55,609 nt of DNA from NCBI GenBank assembly GCA_903845125.1, contig CAIMWS010000164.1, positions 1 to 55,609 of the forward strand, written 5' to 3'. The DNA is from an uncultured Verrucomicrobiota bacterium. Its GTDB lineage: Bacteria > Verrucomicrobiota > Verrucomicrobiia > Limisphaerales > UBA1319. Below, one piece after another: positions 9,484 through 18,572 of this stretch; position 1 is the first letter of the stretch, and every line of letters begins with the position of its first letter. Both the position numbers and the translations under genes were made by a program. The notes below the pieces were generated by a model. The model saw nothing but the letters and a program-made list of their open reading frames with translations, made no database searches and had not been told where the DNA came from.

Positions 9484-10424
9484 GAGGCCCACCTGCCGCG
9501 GCGTTTGAGTTGGGGCTTGCGCCGCATGCGGGCGCTCAAATACTCGAACAGCGCCAATTCGAGCGGATTATGGGTGGCCAAATGAACGTAATCGATGCCC
9601 AAATCCTGGCAGGCTGCCCGCGCCGCGGTGAGGTGCGCTTCCAGGCGGCGCTGGTAGCCTTTGCGGGCCAGGGTGGGATCGACATAGACTTCCCGGCCGG
9701 TTTCAATATCCCGATAAAAGGCCGCCGATTCAAAATCCAGGTTGATTTCGGCCGGATCCAGGAGGTGGAACAAGAGCATTTCGTGGCCGAAGGCCCGCAG
9801 GCCCGCCAAATGTTTCTTAAGGGACTCGATGGGCGCCAGCAGGTCGGAAATGAAAACGAGAAACCCACGTTTTTTCACCATTTCCGCGATGCGCTGAAGC
9901 GGGACCGCCAGGTCCGTGGAACTGCCGCTGGCCGGTTTTTCCAGCGCCAGCATCAAGTGCCGCAAGTGTCCCGGGCGATGCCGGGCGGGCAGGTAGTCGC
10001 GCACTTGTTCGTCAAAAACCAGGAGGCCCACGGCGTCCCCTTGCCGGTGCAGGAACCAAGCCAGCGAGGCGGCCAGGGTGCCCGCGTAATCCGCCTTGGA
10101 AAAACCCAGGGAGCCGAAGTGCATGGAGCGGCTGTTATCCACCAACAGGTGGCAGCGCAAGTTGGTTTCGTCCTCGAACTTTTTCAGGTAATAGCGGTCG
10201 CTGCGCGCGTAGAGGCGCCAATCCAGGTAGCGAGGGTCGTCCCCGGGCGAATAAGGACGGTATTCGGAAAACTCCACCGAGAAGCCATGGTAGGGACTGC
10301 GGTGTAGGCCATTCCAAAAGCCTTCCACGACCACCCGCGCCCGCAGCTCCAGGTTTTTGATGGTCATCAAGATCCGCGGATCGATGAGCGACCCGGTCTG
10401 GCCGTTTATGCCAGCTTCCTTCAT
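9480..10424 (-). CDS. DUF58 domain protein
   Basis: A 314-aa protein, full length for the family. The diagnostic DUF58 core is at residues 51-86: EFSEYRPYSPGDD, then YLDWRLYARSD and KKFEDE. A VWA-like fold follows directly, with DNSRS at 96-100 providing a MIDAS-type motif. There is no signal peptide or membrane helix, so it should be cytoplasmic or membrane-peripheral. It lies between the MoxR ATPase and the BatA-like gene and overlaps both by 4 nt (ATGA), the order usually seen in MoxR-DUF58-VWA operons. Its exact biochemical role is not known for the family; a link between the ATPase and the membrane VWA proteins is the usual inference. Confidence 0.9.
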   Translation of the reverse strand: MKEAGINGQTGSLIDPRILMTIKNLELRARVVVEGFWNGLHRSPYHGFSVEFSEYRPYSPGDDPRYLDWRLYARSDRYYLKKFEDETNLRCHLLVDNSRSMHFGSLGFSKADYAGTLAASLAWFLHRQGDAVGLLVFDEQVRDYLPARHRPGHLRHLMLALEKPASGSSTDLAVPLQRIAEMVKKRGFLVFISDLLAPIESLKKHLAGLRAFGHEMLLFHLLDPAEINLDFESAAFYRDIETGREVYVDPTLARKGYQRRLEAHLTAARAACQDLGIDYVHLATHNPLELALFEYLSARMRRKPQLKRRGRWAS

Positions 10425-11434
10425 GATGCCGGGTCGGGTTTGATGGCTTCCATCAACCGGTCCACGATGGCCTCCACCGTGATGCCTTCCGCTTCGGCGC
10501 GGTAGTTCACCAGGATCCGGTGGCGCAGGACCGCTTTGGCAAGGCTTTGGATATCTTCCGGGGTGACGTGCATGCGGCCGCGCAGGATGGCGCGCACCTT
10601 GGCGCCGAGCACGAGGTTTTGCGAGGCACGCAACCCCGCGCCCCAGCTGACCCAGTCGTTGATGAATCCGGGTGACTCGGGACGCCGCGGACGGGAAGCG
10701 GCGGCCAAACGGACCGCGTAGCGGACCAAGTGATCGGCGATCGGCACCTTGCGGACCACCTCCTGAAAGCCAAGCACGTCCTTGCCCGTGAAAAGCGGCT
10801 GGATCGTGCCCTGGCTGCGGGAGGTGGTTTGCCGGACCACTTCCACTTCTTCGGAGATGGGCAGGTAATCGATCACCACGTTGAACATGAACCGGTCCAG
10901 CTGGGCCTCCGGCAGCGGATAGGTGCCCTCCATTTCGATCGGATTTTGAGTGGCCAGGACGAAGAATGGCTCTTCCAGAACGTGCCGCACGCCAGCGGCC
11001 GTCACCTGCAACTCCTGCATGGCTTCCAGCAGGGCGGCCTGCGTTTTGGGTGGGGTGCGATTAATTTCATCCGCCAGGATCAGGTTGGCGAAAATGGGTC
11101 CCTTGACAAAAACCAACTGCCGGCCCTCAGCGGTTTGCTGGAGGATGTCCGTGCCGGTGATGTCGGATGGCATCAGGTCAGGGGTGAACTGAAGACGCTG
11201 GAACTTCAGGTCGAAAATCTGCGCGATGGATTTGACCAGCAGGGTTTTCGCCAGGCCTGGCGCACCGGTGATCAAGCAGTGGCCGCCGGCGAACAGAGCC
11301 ACCAGGATTTCCTCGATGACTTCCTTTTGGCCGATGATGACTTTGCCCAACTCGGCTTCAATACGCGCCCGGCTGGACCGCAGTCGCTCCACTGTCTCCT
11401 GCTCGGCTTGCCGGTTATCGTTGGATGCTTGCAA
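10421..11434 (-). CDS. MoxR-family AAA+ ATPase
   Basis: A 337-aa ATPase. Walker A is GAPGLAKT (57-64) and Walker B is LILADE (118-123), followed by the INRTPPKTQAALLEAMQE segment that is nearly invariant in MoxR proteins. A C-terminal lid domain completes the usual length. The start is a TTG at 11434, preceded by AAAGGA 6 nt upstream; no in-frame ATG gives a better N-terminus. It opens the run of overlapping genes and lies 50 nt downstream of the TPR/gluzincin gene. MoxR ATPases act as chaperone-like factors that mature or remodel VWA-protein complexes; the VWA proteins encoded next to it are the likely clients (inference from context). Confidence 0.93.
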   Translation of the reverse strand: MQASNDNRQAEQETVERLRSSRARIEAELGKVIIGQKEVIEEILVALFAGGHCLITGAPGLAKTLLVKSIAQIFDLKFQRLQFTPDLMPSDITGTDILQQTAEGRQLVFVKGPIFANLILADEINRTPPKTQAALLEAMQELQVTAAGVRHVLEEPFFVLATQNPIEMEGTYPLPEAQLDRFMFNVVIDYLPISEEVEVVRQTTSRSQGTIQPLFTGKDVLGFQEVVRKVPIADHLVRYAVRLAAASRPRRPESPGFINDWVSWGAGLRASQNLVLGAKVRAILRGRMHVTPEDIQSLAKAVLRHRILVNYRAEAEGITVEAIVDRLMEAIKPDPAS

Positions 11435-11484
11435 TCTATTTCCTTTCTATGGCCGGCCGAAGCCGTGGTGTGTTCTGCTACATA

Positions 11485-14043
11485 TCATAGGGCGCCCTGC
11501 CGGTCCGGAGGTGATTGATTGGCCGTTTTTCCGGTTTCCCGGTTTTTGATCCGCAAAAGCAACTTTTGGGCATCCCGGAAGCGGGGGGCCTCCTCCAGGG
11601 CTTGGAGCACGTGATGCTTGGCCGCCGTATCATCTTTTCCAACCAACAAACTGGCCAGGCGGTAATGGATGATCGCCGGATCCGGCGGATCCAGCAGCAA
11701 CAACCGCCGATAGGCGGCCATCGCCTGGTCGGGTCGGCCCGCCGCTTCGCTGGCCATGGCCAGGTGCCGCCAGGGCGGCAGGACCATGGGGCTGACGGCC
11801 AGGTAGCGCTCGGCGTTGGTGACGACGACTTCCCAATCCCCAGCCGCTGAGGCTTGGTCCATCAACCGCAGATAGGCATCCACGGCCTCGGCATCGCGCA
11901 AACTCCATTCAGCGAGAATTTTTGTTTCCGCGTTCGTATCCTGGAGGGAGCGGTGAACGGTGGCCAACAGGCGGTAGGGATTATCCGATCCGGTATTTTC
12001 CGGGAAGAGCTGGATCAATTTGGTTAAAGGGATCTTCGCTGCCTGCCACTGGCTGCCGGTGACGAGCCGTGTCGCCTGGGTGGTGAGCGCCCAGTAATTT
12101 GTTGGATGTTCGACCAGCCATTGGTTCAACCCATCTGCGTGCTCAGAAGCCAGTATCTCCGAAGGTGGTTTTTGCCAGTCGAGTTGGCCGCCATATTTAA
12201 GGGCTTTTTTGTGGACAAAGCTGTCGAATAACGAATCCACCTGCCGCAGCGGCGCCAAATTGGTTTCGATGGCTTTATCCAACGCAACCCCCGTGCCCAA
12301 AGCCCGCAGCAGCCGTTGCATGGCATCCAAGCCGTATCGCTCCACCAAGAAAGCCACCGCCAGCGACGATTCGCAATAGGCAAACTGCAGGTGCAGCCTA
12401 TCTTTGGCCGTCAAAAAGGCGGTGCTCAGTTTTGACAGCGGGACAAATTCATCCCCCAGGATCATTTCCCGCATCCGTGGATTCAGCCGTTGGCCCCAGG
12501 CGGGATTGGCCTGCTCCTCCTCGAAGACCGAAATGCCTTCACTCAGCCAGCGGGGCATTTGGTTTTTTGTCATCTGCAGCGTCACCACATGGGTAAATTC
12601 ATGCCACAGCATCGATTCCCAGTTGGCCGTACGGGAAGTGGGCGCGGCGGGACTGTTAGCGGTGATGACCGAGCCGAAACAAACGCCGAGGTAGCCGGAG
12701 TTCTCGGGCATGCCAAAAGTGCGCACTTCAAAATCCTTGGCGTCGGCGAAGAGTTCCACGAGCACCGGTTCGACCGGGGCGTAACCGTAGCGCTCACTCA
12801 GCCGCGCTCTGGCCCGAGCCAGCAGATCCAGCACCCGGTGTCCGTAAACCGCCGCTTCGGAGGCGCTCATCCGGACCCGGAAGTTTTGATTGGTAAGGGT
12901 GGCATATTTGGCCAGGTTTTCTTTGAGGATAGTCAGATTGTAGGCCGCCACATTGTAGGGATCCACACGGCAGGTTTCTTCAACCAGCCTCCAGCCTTCG
13001 GCTTCCCGGCCCAGCCGCAAAAAATCCTGCGCCAACTGCATGGCTGCCGGCCGGTATTTGGCATCCATTTGCAGCGCCAATTGCTGGTGTTCCGAACCCT
13101 CGGCGAATCGGTATTTTTGTGACAATTTCAAGCCCACCAAGTAATCCACCCGGGGATTGGTGGGCCAATCTTTCAGAGCGGTTGCGCGCGACTCCCGGGC
13201 CCCGGCGGGGTCATTTTCCAGTCGTTTGAGGACCGCCCGGCAGGCCCAGGCTTCGGGATGCCGGGGGTTGATTTGCTCAATCCGCTTCAAGAATTTTTCC
13301 GCCTCCGCGTAATCCTCCCCGTCAATGGCATGGTTGACCAGCATCAAGAGGGCGGGGATGTGATGGGGGTTTTTCTGGAGCGTTTCCTCCAGGAATTTCA
13401 GTGATTCTTTGCGGTCCGTGGCCGCATAAGCCCTGGCCAGGCCAACCAGAAAATCGGGATCGTTGGAGAAGCGCTTGGCGCCTTCCTGGGAATTCTTTTT
13501 GGCGAGTTCAAAATCAGATTTTTCCAGCGCCAAATCCCCAATAGCCAGGTAGGCCTCCCGGCAATCAGGATCGCTGCGTTTGGCCGCCTCATACAGCTTT
13601 TCAAGTACCTGCTTGGGATCATTGCCACGGCGCAGGGCGGTCCGGCCCAATAAGACCATGTTCACCGGGTTGCGGTAGATATAAGGATCGGATCGCAAGA
13701 AGACGATCAGTTCGTCAAGCAGTCGCTCGGCGCGGGCTTGCTGGCCGCTTTGTTCAAAAATGGTGGCCCCCAGCCAGCGGGAGCGAATGCTGGTTGGAAA
13801 ACGGTCCACCGATTCCTCGATGACCGTGCGCGCCTGTTCCAGCCGCCCCAAGGTCAGGCACGTTTCAGCCAGCAACAACCGCCAACTTTCCTGCGGCAGT
13901 TTGTCGCGGATGGCGGTTTCGCAAAGCTTGAGGCACTCCTCATAATCTCCCGCCGCAAACTTTTCCCGGCAAGTGTCCAAGTCCAAGGCGAGCAGGCCAG
14001 CCGGCGGAAAAAATAACATGGTGAAATAGATGACAGCCCTCAT
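11485..14043 (-). CDS. Secreted TPR protein with gluzincin-type metallopeptidase domain
   Basis: An 852-aa protein. A signal peptide covers the first 20-odd residues and TPR-like helical repeats run from about 25 to 380. A zinc-peptidase domain follows with HEFTH at 481-485 and the third ligand in WLSEG (E502), the peptidase MA/gluzincin arrangement. More TPR-like helices fill the C-terminus. The start at 14043 is preferred because the signal peptide then sits at the N-terminus and GAGG lies 9 nt upstream; an ATG at 14106 would add 21 residues. The gene reads into the MoxR operon with a 50-nt gap, so it may be its first cistron. The combination suggests an extracytoplasmic protease with a protein-binding scaffold; substrate unknown. 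Confidence 0.8.
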   Translation of the reverse strand: MRAVIYFTMLFFPPAGLLALDLDTCREKFAAGDYEECLKLCETAIRDKLPQESWRLLLAETCLTLGRLEQARTVIEESVDRFPTSIRSRWLGATIFEQSGQQARAERLLDELIVFLRSDPYIYRNPVNMVLLGRTALRRGNDPKQVLEKLYEAAKRSDPDCREAYLAIGDLALEKSDFELAKKNSQEGAKRFSNDPDFLVGLARAYAATDRKESLKFLEETLQKNPHHIPALLMLVNHAIDGEDYAEAEKFLKRIEQINPRHPEAWACRAVLKRLENDPAGARESRATALKDWPTNPRVDYLVGLKLSQKYRFAEGSEHQQLALQMDAKYRPAAMQLAQDFLRLGREAEGWRLVEETCRVDPYNVAAYNLTILKENLAKYATLTNQNFRVRMSASEAAVYGHRVLDLLARARARLSERYGYAPVEPVLVELFADAKDFEVRTFGMPENSGYLGVCFGSVITANSPAAPTSRTANWESMLWHEFTHVVTLQMTKNQMPRWLSEGISVFEEEQANPAWGQRLNPRMREMILGDEFVPLSKLSTAFLTAKDRLHLQFAYCESSLAVAFLVERYGLDAMQRLLRALGTGVALDKAIETNLAPLRQVDSLFDSFVHKKALKYGGQLDWQKPPSEILASEHADGLNQWLVEHPTNYWALTTQATRLVTGSQWQAAKIPLTKLIQLFPENTGSDNPYRLLATVHRSLQDTNAETKILAEWSLRDAEAVDAYLRLMDQASAAGDWEVVVTNAERYLAVSPMVLPPWRHLAMASEAAGRPDQAMAAYRRLLLLDPPDPAIIHYRLASLLVGKDDTAAKHHVLQALEEAPRFRDAQKLLLRIKNRETGKTANQSPPDRQGAL

Positions 14044-14373
14044 CCAGGATCGCCTCAGGGCAGGCAATCCAGTCTGGCCCAGCCAGGATGTTATTCGGGC
14101 GGGCATATATTTATGGCGGAGACCTCATTTCATGTCTTTTAGCAACCCTTACCATTAAAAGGCCGGCAAGGCTATTAAAACCTGCAATCAATACCGCAGA
14201 ATTCCAACCGCTTCTGCCCGTGCGTTTGGGACGAAACCCGGCTCGCCGGTTTTCGCCAAAGCGGGCCGCTAAAGCAGGGGCAGACATTTAATTTCCTGTG
14301 CTTGCAATAGACGGTTTATCAGCATATCATAAGCCCGTCTGTGGCGAACGTAAAACAACTAACCTGTTGCCTT
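14044..14373. other. 330-bp divergent intergenic region
   Basis: It separates the leftward TPR/gluzincin gene from the rightward SBBP gene. Apart from the plus-strand promoter listed separately I find no gene, RNA fold or repeat. A small CCGG-CTCG-CCGG hairpin near 14240 is followed by TTTT, but no gene reads into it. No convincing minus-strand promoter was found. Confidence 0.5.
14302..14330 (+). promoter_or_regulatory. Putative sigma70-type promoter of the SBBP gene
   Basis: TTGCAA (14302-14307) and TATCAT (14325-14330) are separated by exactly 17 nt; the -10 matches five of six consensus bases. Predicted transcription start is about 14337, giving a leader of about 37 nt before the ATG at 14374. 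Confidence 0.5.
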
Positions 14374-17292
14374 ATGAAACTTCTTCGTTGCCTGTGTATT
14401 ACCGGTTTTTGCGTTCTGGTTTTTGAGAGCCGGGCGGCCAGCACCAATACCCAGTGGTTCCTCAACTATTCCACCTACCTCGGTGGCGATGGGAGCGGTG
14501 AAGGTGTTTATGGGTATGCGATCGCGGCGGATTCGAATAATAATGCCATCGTGGCAGGATTCACCTCCTCGCTTACTTACCCGGTTACGCATCGGTTGGG
14601 AGCGGAGGGAATCACCAGCGGCGCCTTTATCACGAAATTTTCCGCAACCGACCACCGGATCCTGTTTTCCATCTTTTTAGTGGGAGCAGTGGTGCAGGGG
14701 ATGACGCTGGATAGCCAGGACAACATTTACATCACCGGAGATAGTGGTGAAATGCTGCCTGCCACCAACGCTTGCCAGCCGGTTTATGGCGGTGGGGGCG
14801 ACGCTTTTGCGGCAAAAATCAATCCTGACGGGTCATCCCTGGCATATTGCACCTTCCTCGGAGGCAGTGGCATGGACATGGGCCGGAGCATCGCGGTTGA
14901 CTCCCAAGGGCAGGCTTGGGTAACCGGTTGGACGGCTTCCACCAATTTCCCGCTGAGCACCAACGCCATGCAAACTACGCTCGGCGGGAAATATGACGCC
15001 TTTGTCGTCAAATTGAGCGCTACCGGCCAGAAACTGTTGTATGCCAGTTACCTTGGCGGGACGGACGCCGACGGAGCTTCTTCCATCACTGTGGATCAAA
15101 CCGACAATGCCTATGTGGGAGGGTGGACCCGCTCGGCGAGTTTTTCGAGCACGCAAACCATGCCGCGGGTTCTGGGGCCTGGCGGTTGGCAAAATGGTTT
15201 TGTTGCCAAACTGAATCCCACCGGGACAAAGTTGGAATACCTGGCCTTCCTGGGCGGGAGCGACCGTGAGTCTTTGGTCGCGGCGATAGCGGTCGATGCC
15301 CTGGGCCAGGCTTACATATTCGGGCAGACCGATGCCACGAATTTCCCCGTATCGGCCAAGTGCTGGCAGTCGCAAAACAATGGCAGCTTCGACAGTTTTG
15401 TGGCCAAGTTGAACAGCCAGGGATCCGCCTTGCTTTATTCCACATACCTTGGGGGGGAGGGCAGCGATTTCACATCCTTATTGGAATACATTGGTGACGA
15501 GCGGATTTCCTTGGGCAAAGCGGGTTTGGCGATCGACTCCGCCGGCAACGCCTATGTCGCGGCCCGCACCGGGTCCGCAGCCATGGCCCCAACCGGCATC
15601 GCGGCCAATATTTATAGCGGTTATTACGATGGTTTTGCGGCCAAAATCAACGCGGATGGTTCCTCGCTGGAGCATTTTATTTATCTGGGGAATTCCAATT
15701 GGGATGCGGCCTATGGATTGGCTTTGGATAAACTGGGTGGAGTATTATTGACGGGTTCGATCAGTCCCGGCCCGATTCCGCCTTATCTTCCGATAACCGC
15801 TGACGCCATGGTGATCAAGAATGGGGGGAACTTCAGCGATGGCTTTCTCATGCGCTTGACCGAAGTTCAAGGCCCTCCCCCCAATGACCAATTCGCCAAC
15901 CGCATTCCTTTGGCGGGGCCCCGGGCCACCACCTTTGGCGAAAATTCTTCCGCCAGCAAGGAGACCGGGGAACCGGTCCACGCCGGCAACAGTGGCGGAA
16001 AGTCCCTTTGGTGGACCTGGAAAGCGCCCGCAGACGGCCGCCTGACGGTATCCACTGCCGGCAGCACCTTCGATACCCTGTTGGCGGTTTACACCAACTC
16101 GTCCCTGAACTCGTTAAAGCTCGTCGCCGCCAACGACGATGCGTTTGAATGGGATAAAACCAGCCAGGTTCAAATCGCCGTGCGGAACGGAGGGGAATAT
16201 CAAGTGGCGGTGGATGGCCGGGATGGAGAAAGCGGTCGGGTGTTATTGACGCTCACCCTTTCGGTGCCGTCCAATGATGATTTCGCCAACCGAATCACCC
16301 TGACGAATTTCCCGGCGGCGGCATCGGGATCCAATGTGGACGCTTCCTTCGAGCCGGACGATCCCGGTCAGGGGCGCAATGTGTGGTGGCAGTGGGTGTC
16401 GCCCATCAGTGGATCGGTATTGATCACTACCGAAGGCAGTTCCTTCGATACAGATATCGTGGTATACACTAATTCCACCCTCGCCGAATTGGGATTTGTG
16501 GGTTGGAACGACAATGCCGGAGAAGGGAAATTGACCAGCCAGCTGAATGTGCAAGCAGTGGCTGGAATGACCTATCAAATCAGCGTGGGGGGCGGGTATT
16601 ATTTGAGCTCCGGGACCATCAGCTTGAAAATTGTCCCCGGGGCCCCTCCCGCTAATGATAATTTCACCAATAGCATTTTGCTGACGGGTTCGATCACCAA
16701 TTTTACCGCCAACAATTATGCCGCCTCCCGCGAACAGGGGGAGCCTGAATTGGGCGGGCCCGATTTCAATTACGAACCTGGATATCATACCGTTTGGTGG
16801 TCCTGGCAGGCGCCGGACAATGGACGTGTGACCATCGGTGCCGCCAGCCGCGATTTTGATACCCGGATGGGGATTTTTTCGGGCACGGCCCTCACCAACC
16901 TCACTTGGGTGGCGAGCAATGAAAACAGCAGTACTCCGCATGCCAATGACTACGACAGTCAGGTGAATTTTGCGGTGAAGTCCAAGGCATTATACCACAT
17001 CATGGTGGATGGGAATGCGTATCATCCCGAGGGGAGCATTCAATTATATTTGCATTTCTATCATGATTTCTCCATTGCCAATCAAACGCTGATGCGACCC
17101 ACAGGATCGGGTTTTGCCATCCAGGGGATCGGTTATCCGGGATCCGTTTACGGCGTGGAGGTCTCCACCAATCTCCTGGATTGGGAGGCGATCCCATCAT
17201 TGGAAATGATCGGTCCTTCGTTTGCCTGGAGGGATACGAATGCCCTGGCATATCCGCAGCGGTTTTACCGGTGGATTGAAAAGAAACCGTGA
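14374..17292 (+). CDS. Secreted SBBP-repeat beta-propeller protein with three NDxFAN modules
   Basis: A 972-aa protein with a signal peptide at about 1-22. Residues about 28-490 hold SBBP-type beta-propeller repeats, recognised by recurring 'YLGG...D...AIAVDSQGQAWVTG' blades. Three homologous beta-sandwich modules follow, starting near 500, 631 and 757 with PPNDQFANR, PSNDDFANR and PPANDNFTN; each has a WW(T/Q/S)W element and resembles pre-peptidase C-terminal domains. A C-terminal segment from about 905 ends in a 'YGVEVSTNLLDWE ... FYRW' pattern frequent in verrucomicrobial secreted proteins. No catalytic residues seen; likely a surface or adhesion protein. The ATG at 14374 gives a clean signal peptide; a GTG at 14341 is in frame but would sit almost at the predicted transcription start. 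Confidence 0.8.
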   Translation: MKLLRCLCITGFCVLVFESRAASTNTQWFLNYSTYLGGDGSGEGVYGYAIAADSNNNAIVAGFTSSLTYPVTHRLGAEGITSGAFITKFSATDHRILFSIFLVGAVVQGMTLDSQDNIYITGDSGEMLPATNACQPVYGGGGDAFAAKINPDGSSLAYCTFLGGSGMDMGRSIAVDSQGQAWVTGWTASTNFPLSTNAMQTTLGGKYDAFVVKLSATGQKLLYASYLGGTDADGASSITVDQTDNAYVGGWTRSASFSSTQTMPRVLGPGGWQNGFVAKLNPTGTKLEYLAFLGGSDRESLVAAIAVDALGQAYIFGQTDATNFPVSAKCWQSQNNGSFDSFVAKLNSQGSALLYSTYLGGEGSDFTSLLEYIGDERISLGKAGLAIDSAGNAYVAARTGSAAMAPTGIAANIYSGYYDGFAAKINADGSSLEHFIYLGNSNWDAAYGLALDKLGGVLLTGSISPGPIPPYLPITADAMVIKNGGNFSDGFLMRLTEVQGPPPNDQFANRIPLAGPRATTFGENSSASKETGEPVHAGNSGGKSLWWTWKAPADGRLTVSTAGSTFDTLLAVYTNSSLNSLKLVAANDDAFEWDKTSQVQIAVRNGGEYQVAVDGRDGESGRVLLTLTLSVPSNDDFANRITLTNFPAAASGSNVDASFEPDDPGQGRNVWWQWVSPISGSVLITTEGSSFDTDIVVYTNSTLAELGFVGWNDNAGEGKLTSQLNVQAVAGMTYQISVGGGYYLSSGTISLKIVPGAPPANDNFTNSILLTGSITNFTANNYAASREQGEPELGGPDFNYEPGYHTVWWSWQAPDNGRVTIGAASRDFDTRMGIFSGTALTNLTWVASNENSSTPHANDYDSQVNFAVKSKALYHIMVDGNAYHPEGSIQLYLHFYHDFSIANQTLMRPTGSGFAIQGIGYPGSVYGVEVSTNLLDWEAIPSLEMIGPSFAWRDTNALAYPQRFYRWIEKKP

Positions 17293-17383
17293 TTTTGAAA
17301 AGTTCATCGACCCGAAAAATTGGCCAGGTTTGGCCGGTGCTCCTGCACCAACGTACCCTGATTGCCGAGCCGGAGAGAAATGA

Positions 17384-17411
17384 TTGAGATTGGGGAGGCT
17401 GTGGTCATAAT
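17384..17411 (+). promoter_or_regulatory. Putative promoter with very short leader (PLD gene)
   Basis: TTGAGA (17384-17389), a 16-nt spacer and CATAAT (17406-17411, five of six). The expected start site is about 17418 and the ATG is at 17424, so the leader would be only a few nucleotides. No Shine-Dalgarno sequence precedes the ATG. Confidence 0.35.
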
Positions 17412-17423
17412 AACCGCCGGACT

Positions 17424-18551
17424 ATGAACAAGGCCTGCTCGTTTGAATGGCTTAAGACTGGTGATGAGGCTTTTGCGGCCATGATCGCTGCCATCGACGC
17501 CGCCCAGAGTTCGATCCGGTTGGAATCCTATATTTTTTCCGCATGCAAGCTGGGCGAGGATATACGAGACGCCTTGGAGCGGGCGGCGGCGCGCGGTGTG
17601 GAAGTGCGGGTACTCGTCGATGCCTTCGGCTCGCTTTACCTCTCCGATGCTTTTTGGGAAAACGTGCGGAGGCGGGGAGGAGAGGTCAAATGGTTCAATC
17701 CGATCACGCTGGAGCGATGGGGTATCCGCAATCATCGCAAGCTATTGGTTTGTGACGAAAACGTGGCCATTGTGGGAGGATATAACATTTCCTCCGAATA
17801 CCAAGGGGATGGCGTCACCAAGGGGTGGCGCGATCTCGGATTGCGGGTGCAAGGCCAGATCTCCGTGGATCTGACCGATTCCTTTGAAATGATGTGTTCG
17901 CTGGCGGATTTCAAGCACCGGCGATTTGCCCGCTTGCGCCGATCAGTGGCGGGGCTTTCCCCGATCGCCGGCGGAGGTCAGGTTCTGAACAATGGCCCAG
18001 GGCGGGGCATGGACGCTTTCAAGTTGAACCTCCGCCGGGAACTTAAAACCGCCAAATCCGTACAGATAGCGGCGGCCTATTTTCTGCCGACGTGGCGGAT
18101 CCGCCGCGAATTGATGCGCCGGCCCCGCGAAGGTGGGCGGGTGCAAATCCTGCTGGCGGGCAAATCGGATGTGGCGCTATCGCAATTGGCGGCACAAAAC
18201 TTATATTCGGGCATGCTGCGCTCCGGCATCGAAATCTACGAGTATCAACCCCAGGTGCTCCATGCGAAGTTGGTGGTTTTGGACGACACGGTTTTTCTCG
18301 GATCAGCCAATCTGGATCTGCGGAGCCTGGGTATCAATTATGAGTTGATGCTCCACTTGCACAACCGCCAGTTGGCCCGGGAAGCTGGGGAAATTTTCGG
18401 TGAGATGCTGCAACAAAGCCGCCGAATCAACCTCGAGGACTGGCGCCGGAGCCGGTCTTTTTGGCAAAAACTCAAGGAGCGTTTCGCCTATTTCATGGTG
18501 GCGCGGGTGGATCCCTATGTTGCCCGGCGGCAAATGGCCCGGTTGCGTTAA
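17424..18551 (+). CDS. Phospholipase D-family cardiolipin synthase-like protein
   Basis: A 375-aa protein with two HKD motifs: H104-x-K106-x4-D111 (NHRKLLVCD) followed by GGYN, and H280-x-K282-x4-D287 (LHAKLVVLD) followed by GSANLD. The pair forms one phosphatidyl-transferase active site. There is no N-terminal membrane helix, so it resembles the short ClsB type rather than ClsA. It likely makes cardiolipin from phosphatidylglycerol or a related donor at the inner membrane face; other PLD-family transferases cannot be excluded. The following cca-like gene starts 21 nt downstream on the same strand. Confidence 0.87.
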   Translation: MNKACSFEWLKTGDEAFAAMIAAIDAAQSSIRLESYIFSACKLGEDIRDALERAAARGVEVRVLVDAFGSLYLSDAFWENVRRRGGEVKWFNPITLERWGIRNHRKLLVCDENVAIVGGYNISSEYQGDGVTKGWRDLGLRVQGQISVDLTDSFEMMCSLADFKHRRFARLRRSVAGLSPIAGGGQVLNNGPGRGMDAFKLNLRRELKTAKSVQIAAAYFLPTWRIRRELMRRPREGGRVQILLAGKSDVALSQLAAQNLYSGMLRSGIEIYEYQPQVLHAKLVVLDDTVFLGSANLDLRSLGINYELMLHLHNRQLAREAGEIFGEMLQQSRRINLEDWRRSRSFWQKLKERFAYFMVARVDPYVARRQMARLR

Positions 18552-18572
18552 CCAGCCAAATATTTTTGTCCC

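Noticed and set aside
17322..17335. GGCCA-GGTT-TGGCC hairpin after the SBBP gene
   Set aside because: On the plus strand there is no T run; the T-rich side faces the minus strand, where no gene reads into it.
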